Source: Phycisphaerales bacterium
GTDB taxonomy: Bacteria > Planctomycetota > Phycisphaerae > Sedimentisphaerales > Anaerobacaceae
DNA: 59,346 nt
Reading direction: 5' to 3'
Assembly: GCA_003141315.1 (NCBI GenBank)
Contig: PLLP01000016.1
Coordinates: forward strand, 14,459 to 73,804
Position numbers and translations under genes: made by a program. The notes beneath the pieces are model-generated. The model was not told the origin of the DNA, made no database searches, and saw nothing but the letters and a program-made list of their open reading frames with translations. Position 1 is the stretch's first letter; the number at the start of each line of letters is the position of its first letter. Below are positions 52,775 through 59,346 of the stretch, in pieces.

Positions 52775-54203
52775 GTCGAGAGGCAGGCTGTCAATAACGG
52801 GCCAAAAGCAGACAGCAGCAGTGGAGAGATTTCATTTTATCGGGGCGGGCGGAATCGGGATGAGCGGGCTGGCAAAACTATTACTCAAACGCAATTGCAT
52901 CGTGAGCGCATCAGACCAGGAAAAAAGTCCGGTGACGGACGGATTGGCAGAGCTCGGGGTGGAGATGAGGATAGGCCACGGCGAAGCAAACCTCGCGGAC
53001 CGCAGGCAAACCGTCGTGATATCGGCAGCGGTAAAAGAGGATAACCCGGAACTGAAACTTGCCCGCAAAAGGGGCTTGAGGATTTTTAAATATGCCCAGA
53101 TGCTCGGGACTCTAATGAACGATTATGACGGGGCGGCGGTGGCAGGCACGCACGGCAAAAGCACGACCAGCGGGTGGTTAGTTTATACGCTGAAGCAGCT
53201 CGGAGTCGATGCGAATTTTATCATCGGCGCCAATATAAGCCAGCTCGGCACAAACAGCGGAGCAGGCAACAGCAGGATTTTTGTGGCGGAGGCGTGCGAA
53301 TACGACCGCAGCTTCCTGAACCTGCGGCCTAAAATCGGCTGCATAATGAATATCGAGGCAGACCACCTGGATTATTACAAGGACGAGGCGGAGATAGTCG
53401 AGGCCTTCGACGATTTCGCAGGGAATATTAAAGATGATGGAATTCTGATAGCCAACGGCAGCGACCCGAACGTGAAAAAGATACTGCAAAACGGACGGGC
53501 AAAAAATTTTCAGACAATCGGTTTCGAGAGAAGCTGTGATTTTTACGCGGAGAATCTGCGGCTGCAAAATGGGTTATACAGCTTCGATGCTTATAACAAC
53601 GGGAGCTTTCTCGGAAATGCACGAATAAGCGTGCCGGGCAGGCATAATGTTTTTAATGCGATGGCGGTTATAGCGATGGCGGTAAATCTCGGTTGCGACG
53701 GCCCGCAGACAGTGGCGGAACTGGGCAAATTTACCGGTATGGACAGACGCATTATGGAGCGGGCGAGGGTTAACGGCGTCGTCATTCTCGATGATTACGC
53801 ACACCACCCGACGGAGATAAGGGCAAGCTTAGAGGCGATAAAGCAGCTGTATCAGCCGCGACGGCTTTGGTGCGTTTTTCAGCCTCACCAATACAGCAGG
53901 ACGAGATTTTTGCTTGATGATTTTGCGGAAAGCTTTAAGCTGGCAGATATGACGATTGTGCCGGAGATATACTTCGTGCGTGATTCCGTCGAGAGTAAAA
54001 AGGAAGTCAACGCCGCTGTTCTGGCTGAGAGAATAAGGACGAAGGGAAGCAATGCCTTGTTTATTGACGGCTTCGAGAAGATATGCGATTATCTTGTCGA
54101 GAATGTTTCTGATGGAGACTTAGTAGTGACGATGGGAGCGGGAGATGTCTGGAAGGTAGCAGATGAATATATTCAAAGGTCTGGAAAAGATAGTAAAAAG
54201 TAA
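52755..54203 (+). CDS. murC: UDP-N-acetylmuramate--L-alanine ligase
   Basis: This 482-residue Mur ligase adds the first amino acid of the stem peptide. FHFIGAGGIGMSGLAKLLL is the UDP-binding start near residue 26, GTHGKSTTSGW the ATP loop near 133 and DDYAHHPTEI the MurC signature. The first 23 residues (up to AAVE) precede the family start and may be an extension. An in-frame GTG at about 52821 is the alternative, but it lacks a ribosome-binding site. It overlaps murB by 41 bases. Confidence 0.95.
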   Translation: MKSLTCESRGRLSITGQKQTAAVERFHFIGAGGIGMSGLAKLLLKRNCIVSASDQEKSPVTDGLAELGVEMRIGHGEANLADRRQTVVISAAVKEDNPELKLARKRGLRIFKYAQMLGTLMNDYDGAAVAGTHGKSTTSGWLVYTLKQLGVDANFIIGANISQLGTNSGAGNSRIFVAEACEYDRSFLNLRPKIGCIMNIEADHLDYYKDEAEIVEAFDDFAGNIKDDGILIANGSDPNVKKILQNGRAKNFQTIGFERSCDFYAENLRLQNGLYSFDAYNNGSFLGNARISVPGRHNVFNAMAVIAMAVNLGCDGPQTVAELGKFTGMDRRIMERARVNGVVILDDYAHHPTEIRASLEAIKQLYQPRRLWCVFQPHQYSRTRFLLDDFAESFKLADMTIVPEIYFVRDSVESKKEVNAAVLAERIRTKGSNALFIDGFEKICDYLVENVSDGDLVVTMGAGDVWKVADEYIQRSGKDSKK

Positions 54204-55044
54204 TTATCCGATAGGCAGGGATACCTGGTACGGGCTTGGAGGGTCTGCGGATTATTTTATTGAGCCGCAGAGCGTAGACGAGCTGCAGGATGTCGTCCGG
54301 CAGTGCAGGGATAACAATATCCCGATTAAAATAATCGGGTTAGGCTCGAATCTGCTGATAAGCGACAAAGGTGTGCGGGCGGCGGTGATAAGGCTGGATT
54401 CAGAGGCGTTTTCGCAGATGGAATTTGACGGCGAGATTGTCATCGCGGGAGCGGGTGCGGAACTGAGCAGGCTGGTTCTGGAGTGCGTTCAAAAGGGGCT
54501 GAGCGGCCTGGAGGCTCTTACAGGGATACCGGGGTCGGTAGGCGGGGCAGTGAAAATGAACGCGGGCGGCAACTTCGGCGACATCGGCTCGGTAGTGCAG
54601 AGCGTGACGGTGATGGACAGCCGCGGACAGATAATAGAGAAAGTCAAGCCGGAACTTGTTTTCGATTACCGCAAGACGAATATCACTGCCAAATTCATAC
54701 TTGGCTGCCAGATGAAGCTAACAAAATCCGACAGCGAGCAGATTATGCAGCGTGTAAAAGAGATATGGATTTACAAGAAGAACAATCAGCCGCTCAACAC
54801 GAGAAACGCCGGCTGCATATTCAAAAATCCGGCGGGTGCGGCTGCGGGTGCATTGATAGACAAGGCCGGCCTCAAAGGAACACGGATAGGCAAGGCCGTT
54901 ATAAGCGAAAAGCACGCAAACTTTATCATAGCCGAGCAGGGCTGCAGGAGCAAAGACGTAATGGAGCTAATAGAGCTTGCGAGAAAAACGGTTAAGGATA
55001 AATTCGGAACGGCACTGGAACTTGAAATCGAGATATGGCAATAA
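54163..55044 (+). CDS. murB: UDP-N-acetylenolpyruvoylglucosamine reductase
   Basis: This 293-residue flavoenzyme makes UDP-MurNAc. FAD is bound by GLGSNLLIS and GIPGSVGGAVKMNAGG. DYRKTNI and the C-terminal Glu in TALELEIEIW are in place, and the length fits the short type II form. The start lies inside murC, and the 41-base overlap points to coupled translation. Confidence 0.95.
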   Translation: MNIFKGLEKIVKSNYPIGRDTWYGLGGSADYFIEPQSVDELQDVVRQCRDNNIPIKIIGLGSNLLISDKGVRAAVIRLDSEAFSQMEFDGEIVIAGAGAELSRLVLECVQKGLSGLEALTGIPGSVGGAVKMNAGGNFGDIGSVVQSVTVMDSRGQIIEKVKPELVFDYRKTNITAKFILGCQMKLTKSDSEQIMQRVKEIWIYKKNNQPLNTRNAGCIFKNPAGAAAGALIDKAGLKGTRIGKAVISEKHANFIIAEQGCRSKDVMELIELARKTVKDKFGTALELEIEIWQ

Positions 55045-55096
55045 ATCCTGATGAATCGGGACACTGAAGTTGGAGGAAAAACATAAATAAATTAAG

Positions 55097-56125
55097 ATGG
55101 AAATAGAAACAACAAAGAGCGATAATGGTTCGACAGGCTCACCACAAGCAAGTCAAAAAAAGGGGATCATAAAAGCCGCGGTTTTGTGCGGCGGGATAGG
55201 CGAGGAACGGCAGATAAGCCTGGAGAGCGGCAGATGTGTCCGGGATGCCCTGATACAGGGTGGGGTGGAGACGATTCTTACGGACGTCGGGCCTGAAAAA
55301 CTCGGAATTCTCGATGACAAAACAATCGATGTGTTTTTTATAGCGATGCACGGTCGATTCGGCGAAGACGGACAGCTTCAGGAAATAATGGAATCAAAAG
55401 GGCTCGACTTTACCGGCAGCCCGTCAGCAGCCTGCCGGCTCGCATACGACAAGATGCTGAGCAAAAAGGCATTTGCAAAGGCCGGCGTGAAAACACCGCC
55501 GTCGGTTGAATTTTCCATCGCGCCCGCCGGCAACGGAACGGACAAAAAAGAAGACGCGGAGGACATTAAGGAGCTTGAGGTGCGGCTTGCGGCACTGGCG
55601 AGTAAATTTGTCGTAAAGCCTTTTCGCCAGGGGAGCAGTTTCGGGGTAAGCATAGTCGATAACGCCAAAGAGGCAGCCATTATAGCGATCAAGACGGCCA
55701 GGCTTTTCGGCGACTGTATGGTTGAAAAATATATACAGGGCAGGGAGCTAACAGTAGGTATAGTCTGCGGGCAGGTTCTGCCGATAATTGAGATTAGGCC
55801 GAAAGAGGCGTTTTATAACTTTCAGGCAAAATACGTGGATGAAAAGACGCAGTTTTTGTTCGATACAATCGAAGACAAAAGGCTGGAGCAAAAAGTAAAA
55901 GATTCTGCGGCCAAATGCTTCGAGACAATCGGCGTAAGAGACATAGCAAGAGCGGATTTCATCCTTGGCAGCGACGGCGAGCTTTACGCGCTGGAGGTAA
56001 ATGCGATACCCGGACTGACGGGGCATTCGCTTGTGCCAATGGCGGCGGCAAAGGCAGGTATGACGATGAGCCGGCTGTGCACAATGATGGTAGAGGAAGC
56101 GATGAAACGAGGAAAGGCAAAGTAG
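55097..56125 (+). CDS. ddl: D-alanine--D-alanine ligase
   Basis: This 342-residue ATP-grasp enzyme makes D-Ala-D-Ala. The first half has VLCGGIGEERQISLESG and AMHGRFGEDGQLQ. The second half has FVVKPFRQGSSFGVSIV and the metal site in LEVNAIPGLTGHS. About 20 residues (TTKSDNGSTGSPQASQKKG) precede the usual start and include a segment encoded by a GTTCGACAGGCTCACC repeat. GGAGG is 19 bases before the ATG, which is far, so the exact start is uncertain. It lies 52 bases after murB. Confidence 0.94.
   Translation: MEIETTKSDNGSTGSPQASQKKGIIKAAVLCGGIGEERQISLESGRCVRDALIQGGVETILTDVGPEKLGILDDKTIDVFFIAMHGRFGEDGQLQEIMESKGLDFTGSPSAACRLAYDKMLSKKAFAKAGVKTPPSVEFSIAPAGNGTDKKEDAEDIKELEVRLAALASKFVVKPFRQGSSFGVSIVDNAKEAAIIAIKTARLFGDCMVEKYIQGRELTVGIVCGQVLPIIEIRPKEAFYNFQAKYVDEKTQFLFDTIEDKRLEQKVKDSAAKCFETIGVRDIARADFILGSDGELYALEVNAIPGLTGHSLVPMAAAKAGMTMSRLCTMMVEEAMKRGKAK
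55127..55152 (+). repeat. GTTCGACAGGCTCACC repeat inside ddl
   Basis: This unit encodes N-G-S-T-G-S-P-Q-A-S at the Ddl N-terminus. A relative on the other strand, CCCTGAAC...GTCGAAGGG, lies at 58122-58142. Confidence 0.5.
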
Positions 56126-56158
56126 GGCCGGATTCATCGAAGACGGGCTTGCTGTAAA

Positions 56159-57082
56159 ATGGTTTTTAAAAACAACACCAAAATAAAGAATAAGCAGAAG
56201 ACGGATTTCGCATCGTCTCAGTGGGTGCGGGTTCTAATGGTGGCAGGCCTGACAATTCTGCCGTGCTGTCTCTTTTTCGGATTCGTATATCTTGACAAGT
56301 ATGTAAAAAAAGCGGTGCCGGTTGCGAAGCGGACGGGCCTTATAGAACTTGTTGAGCCGCCGTGGTGGCTCAACGACGCATTGAAGGAGCGGATTTACGC
56401 AGCGGCGACGGCAAACGGGGAAGAGCTGAAACTCGACGAAGATGCGGCAAAATCAGTCCGGTGCAATCTCGAAAAGGCGGGCGGCTGGCTCGATAATGTA
56501 AAAGTGCAGACGACGTGGCATACGTTTCGGATAAGGGCAAAATGGCGAAGGCCGCTCGCGGTAATAAAAGGGCAGAAACAGACAATCATGGCAGATGCGG
56601 ATGTGCATCCGATGGATTACGTGGAGGTGCCGAATCTGCCGGTAGTAAATGTAGTCGGTTTTGCGGAAGAGGCAGGCGTGTTGCAGCCGGGCAGCGAATC
56701 TGCCGTGAACAAGAAAGATGATATTGCGGCGGCGGTAGCGATATTAGACAGGTTAGACAGGCGTGATTCGCTCGAAGGCCAGGGCCGGGGACTGCTCTAC
56801 GAGATTGCCAAAATTGACGTGAGTAATTTTAACGGCAGAAAGAGCACGAAAAATCCGCACATCGTTCTTTATACGACAGACGGCACGGAAATTATATGGG
56901 GAGCGGAACTCGGCAAATGGTACCGGCATCTTGAGGTGACAGATGAGCAGAAGATTGCCAGGCTATACAGCTATTTTTATGAAAAGGGGACGCTCCTTGG
57001 CGGAGCAAAAGTTATAAACCTGCGCGACCCGAAAGAGACAGTGCCTCTGCCAATAGATAAATACGTCGCAAGCAAAAACTAA
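56159..57082 (+). CDS. ftsQ: FtsQ/DivIB-like division protein
   Basis: This 307-residue protein has a basic cytoplasmic start, one membrane helix (about 25-44) and a periplasmic part. That part begins with a POTRA-like region and continues with beta strands (IDVSNFNGRKSTKNPHIVLYTTDGTEIIWG, then KWYRHLE). This is the FtsQ pattern, though the sequence is diverged. Order murC-murB-ddl-ftsQ is that of the division and cell-wall cluster. ftsA and ftsZ do not follow here. Confidence 0.8.
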   Translation: MVFKNNTKIKNKQKTDFASSQWVRVLMVAGLTILPCCLFFGFVYLDKYVKKAVPVAKRTGLIELVEPPWWLNDALKERIYAAATANGEELKLDEDAAKSVRCNLEKAGGWLDNVKVQTTWHTFRIRAKWRRPLAVIKGQKQTIMADADVHPMDYVEVPNLPVVNVVGFAEEAGVLQPGSESAVNKKDDIAAAVAILDRLDRRDSLEGQGRGLLYEIAKIDVSNFNGRKSTKNPHIVLYTTDGTEIIWGAELGKWYRHLEVTDEQKIARLYSYFYEKGTLLGGAKVINLRDPKETVPLPIDKYVASKN

Positions 57083-57098
57083 CAACAAGCAAAAAAGC

Positions 57099-57155
57099 AA
57101 ATCCGAAATTCGAATACCGAAATACGAAACAAGCACGAAATCCAAATGTTCAAAT
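57099..57155 (+). repeat. AATCCGAAATTCGAA repeat between ftsQ and the YkgJ-type genes
   Basis: Imperfect units (AAATCCGAAATTCGAATACCGAAATACGAAAC) fill most of this convergent spacer. They match the family seen in the glycosyltransferase and at the window start. Confidence 0.7.
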
Positions 57156-57178
57156 GACTAAACAATTTTTGAATTCGT

Positions 57179-57607
57179 TCATAACTTTGGCAATGTGACG
57201 TTGAGGGCGGTTCGAAGGTCGCTATAAATGTATGGTATATCGAATTCCGTGCAAAGAGATTTGAAACGGCTGATGGCAGATTCGCTTAACTTACTTTGAA
57301 AATCGGCGTCGCCTTCGCAGAAAAAGATTCGGCAGCCGGCAAAACGCAGCGGATAAATGGTGCATTTGCCTTTTTCGTTATAAGGACAAATATTTGCCGG
57401 CATTTTCCTGATTTTTTCGGGTTCGAGATTTTCCCGCAGAAAAACAAGCTCCGGCGTAGTTATAAAAAGCAGGTGGCCGAACCGCTCGAAGTCGCAGCAT
57501 TTGCCGCAGGCCTCGCATTGGGCTTTAAGACTACTTTGCTGAATCTGAGAATCGAGCCAGTTGTAAATCTCCGCGACTTTTTCGCAGGCCGGCGAATTAC
57601 TTTTCAT
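57179..57607 (-). CDS. YkgJ-family cysteine-cluster protein, copy 2
   Basis: This 142-residue protein has the zinc- or iron-binding pattern CEACGKCCDFERFG, then CPYNEKGKCTIYPLRFAGCRIFFC. The family is widespread and its role unclear (metal chelation or maturation are suggested). I chose ATG 57607 over an in-frame upstream start at 57712, because that would overlap the preceding gene by more than 100 bases. It overlaps by 11 bases with the chosen start. Confidence 0.8.
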   Translation of the reverse strand: MKSNSPACEKVAEIYNWLDSQIQQSSLKAQCEACGKCCDFERFGHLLFITTPELVFLRENLEPEKIRKMPANICPYNEKGKCTIYPLRFAGCRIFFCEGDADFQSKLSESAISRFKSLCTEFDIPYIYSDLRTALNVTLPKL

Positions 57608-58052
57608 TTTCCCACCATTTTTTCTGCCGGCGGAGTTTTTCGATTTCCTCGTGGCTGAAAAATTTTCCACGATTGATGCCGGGGCATTTTTTGGCAGTTC
57701 GATTCCATGCATCAGGATTTGAAAGGTTGTTCGGCCAGAACGGCCAGGTGCGGCACTGGTTCGGACGAACGGGATAAATTACGCATTTTTTTTTGCCTTT
57801 AATCAGCTTCAGAAAGATGCAGTCCTTCGTTGCGGGGTTTTCGATTATGGTTGTGCGCAAAAAGATTCGTTTGAGAAATTGGCGTCGCAATTGATGGATG
57901 GGCAGTTTGAGATGATAGGCGATAAGCTCGATTTCTTCCTTTGTCACCCAGATAAACCCTTCATCCGGCCCGGCGCAGCAGTTGCCGCAGGCCTGACACT
58001 CGAAATGCAGGCCGGCAGAATACCATTTATTTTCTTTAGCCACAGCGTTCAC
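57597..58052 (-). CDS. YkgJ-family cysteine-cluster protein, copy 1
   Basis: This 151-residue protein has CQACGNCCAGPDEGFIWVT near 19-37, then CIFLKLIKGKKKCVIYPVRPNQCRTWPFWP near 95-125 and a last Cys in AKKCPGIN. All the conserved cysteines of the family are present. The C-terminus is basic and Trp-rich. It is co-transcribed with, and distantly related to, copy 2. Confidence 0.85.
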   Translation of the reverse strand: MNAVAKENKWYSAGLHFECQACGNCCAGPDEGFIWVTKEEIELIAYHLKLPIHQLRRQFLKRIFLRTTIIENPATKDCIFLKLIKGKKKCVIYPVRPNQCRTWPFWPNNLSNPDAWNRTAKKCPGINRGKFFSHEEIEKLRRQKKWWENEK

Positions 58053-58314
58053 AGATTATTTCAGCCACCAAGACACAAAAGCACAAAGAAATACAAAAAT
58101 TAAATAGCCGCAAAAAGCCTGCCCTGAACGTAGTCGAAGGGGCACAAAATTTTTAGCCACAGAGGGCATCCGCCTTCGCTAAAGTTACGTCGGACAGGCA
58201 GAGTTCACAGAGAAAAACAAATTATTTTGCAGCCACAGATTTCATCCGCCTCCCGTAAGGGATGGCTTACGCCATGCGGCGGACCTTCGGCACACAGAGA
58301 AAATTTTTCACAAA
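58053..58314. repeat. Nested short repeats between ilvD and the YkgJ-type genes
   Basis: CCACAG...CACAGA units recur (about 58038, 58153, 58204, 58231 and 58290). Within them lie a CCCTGAACGTAGTCGAAGGG element (58122-58142), a TCCGCCTTCGCTAAAG...GTCGGA element (about 58169-58195) and a long TCCGCC...GGCGGA hairpin (58245-58283). No coding sequence is seen. Confidence 0.6.
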
Positions 58315-59346
58315 CTACCATTTGAGGATGGCGCCGGTATCGGCGCTTGTTGCCATAGCAGCGTATTTGGCGAGGCAGCCGGTAGTTATTCTCGGTTTCG
58401 GCGGTGTCCAATTCTTCCTGCGCTCGGCAAGCTCGGCATCCGATAGTTTGACGCTTAATTTGTTATTCGGAATATCGATTTCGATAATGTCGCCATTTCT
58501 AAGAAGGCCGATAGGCCCCCCTACCGCAGCTTCGGGGCTGATGTGGCCGATACAGGCTCCGCGCGTGCCGCCGCTGAAACGACCATCGGTAATAAGCGCG
58601 ACGGATTCGCCGAGGCCGGCACCCATAATGTAGCTTGTGGGCGAGAGCATCTCGACCATACCGGGACCGCCCTTCGGGCCTTCGCAGCGGATGACAACAA
58701 CATCACCCTGCTTTACTTTGCCGGCGAGGATGCCGTCGCAGGCATCTTCCTGCGATTCGAAGATAACGGCTGGGCCTGTGTGCTTGAGCATATTCGGCGC
58801 GACGCCTGCGGTCTTGACGACGGAGCCCTTCGGAGCGAGGTTGCCTTTCAAAATTGACAAGCCCCCTGTCTTCGAATAGGCGTTGTCGAGAGGCCTGATG
58901 ACTTCGGGATTTGTGATTTTTGCCCTTGCGATATTCTGTGCAAGTGTTTTGCCGGTAACGGTAATGCAATCAGGGTTCAGCAGGTTCGGGATTTTGTTTA
59001 TCTCTTTTAGTATTGCGCTGATTCCGCCGGCAGCATCGACATCCTCGACGTGGAATTTGCTGGAAGGCGAGACCTTGCAGATATTAGGGCATCGAGCGGA
59101 AATCTGGTTGATTCTATCAATGGTATAGTCGATGCCGGCTTCGTTAGCGACAGCCAGGCCGTGCAAGACGGTATTTGTAGAGCCGCCCATAGCCATATCA
59201 AGAATATAGGCGTTGTCGAGCGATTTCGTATTGATTATGTCGAGGGGCTTGATGTCTTTTTCAACGAGGGACAAAATCTGTTTGCCGGCTGTGCGATAGA
59301 GTTTTTTTCTTTTGGGGTCAACGGCGAGGATGGTGCCGTTGCCGGG
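58315..59346 (-). CDS. ilvD: Dihydroxy-acid dehydratase, C-terminal part (cut by the window end)
   Basis: The last 343 codons of IlvD are present. The frame stays open to base 59346, where [10 protein letters not shown] continues upstream. [17 protein letters not shown], the phosphate-binding GRFSGGTRG and [11 protein letters not shown], and the C-terminal [20 protein letters not shown] are conserved. It makes the 2-oxo acids for valine and isoleucine through a 2Fe-2S or 4Fe-4S cluster whose first ligands lie outside the window. Confidence 0.96.
   Translation of the reverse strand, partial: PGNGTILAVDPKRKKLYRTAGKQILSLVEKDIKPLDIINTKSLDNAYILDMAMGGSTNTVLHGLAVANEAGIDYTIDRINQISARCPNICKVSPSSKFHVEDVDAAGGISAILKEINKIPNLLNPDCITVTGKTLAQNIARAKITNPEVIRPLDNAYSKTGGLSILKGNLAPKGSVVKTAGVAPNMLKHTGPAVIFESQEDACDGILAGKVKQGDVVVIRCEGPKGGPGMVEMLSPTSYIMGAGLGESVALITDGRFSGGTRGACIGHISPEAAVGGPIGLLRNGDIIEIDIPNNKLSVKLSDAELAERRKNWTPPKPRITTGCLAKYAAMATSADTGAILKW

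Noticed and set aside
58053-58314. CRISPR array
   Set aside because: Repeat units are short, variable and irregularly spaced, with no unique spacers of constant length and no cas genes.
1-59346. tRNA or rRNA genes, insertion sequences, prophage
   Set aside because: No tRNA cloverleaf, rRNA signature, transposase or phage gene was seen on either strand by eye.

Overview
The window looks like a chromosomal segment of a Gram-negative, peptidoglycan-making planctomycete of the Phycisphaerae type. This is inferred from the C-terminal dockerin on a secreted protein, HAAS/PadR genes with pseudopilin-like C-termini, a type III glutamine synthetase, a PilMNO-type pilus cluster and dense short intergenic repeats. 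No 16S rRNA or other taxonomic marker is present. Nearly all genes look intact. The first and last genes are cut by the window ends.

Layout. 1-7774 (minus): type IV pilus / type II secretion assembly operon pilM-pilN-pilO-pilP-like-pilB-pilT-pilC-prepilin, followed by the first codons of another gene. 8258-11165: gpsA, hflX and a divergent rpsU. 11348-15220 (minus): a padR gene with a perfect operator inside its promoter, then two tandem HAAS-domain membrane proteins. 15221-15848: a gene-poor stretch with two possible tiny ORFs. 15849-20623 (minus): an LptC-like protein, a large secreted dockerin protein and a UbiA-type prenyltransferase. 20891-23970: proC, a ferredoxin, the SRP RNA and dnaX, which carries an A9 slippage site.

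23991-44246 (minus) is a 20-kb nitrogen-assimilation region. One unit is outer-membrane protein-amt2-PII. The other is amt1-PII-glnN-asnA-like-gltB-gltD-nadE-carB-carA. Each unit starts at a near-consensus sigma-54 promoter. About 100-110 bp upstream of each promoter lie two ACA-N4-TGT operators 30-31 bp apart. Divergently transcribed from this region is a NifA-like sigma-54 activator (GAF-AAA+-Fis HTH), with a further operator copy in front of it. It is co-transcribed with an unusual 860-residue protein that joins a degenerate KaiC-like domain, a PPDK-type ATP-grasp domain and an uncharacterised C-terminal domain. The simplest reading is one regulon: ammonium enters through Amt, is sensed by PII, is fixed by GlnN, GOGAT and AsnA, and the glutamine is passed to NadE and CarAB, all controlled by the divergent activator.

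49094-57082 (plus): asd, truA, a glycosyltransferase, a PNPOx-like protein and a partial division/cell-wall cluster murC-murB-ddl-ftsQ. 57179-59346 (minus): two YkgJ-type cysteine-cluster proteins and the 3' part of ilvD.

Several families of short repeats recur (AATCCGAAATCC-like, CACAGATTTCACAG-like, GTTCGACAGGCTCACC-like, TCCGCC...GGCGGA hairpins). Some lie in frame inside essential genes (gpsA, gltB, ddl, the glycosyltransferase, the terminal gene's N-terminus). The TCCGCC hairpins sit inside other repeats in a nested pattern.
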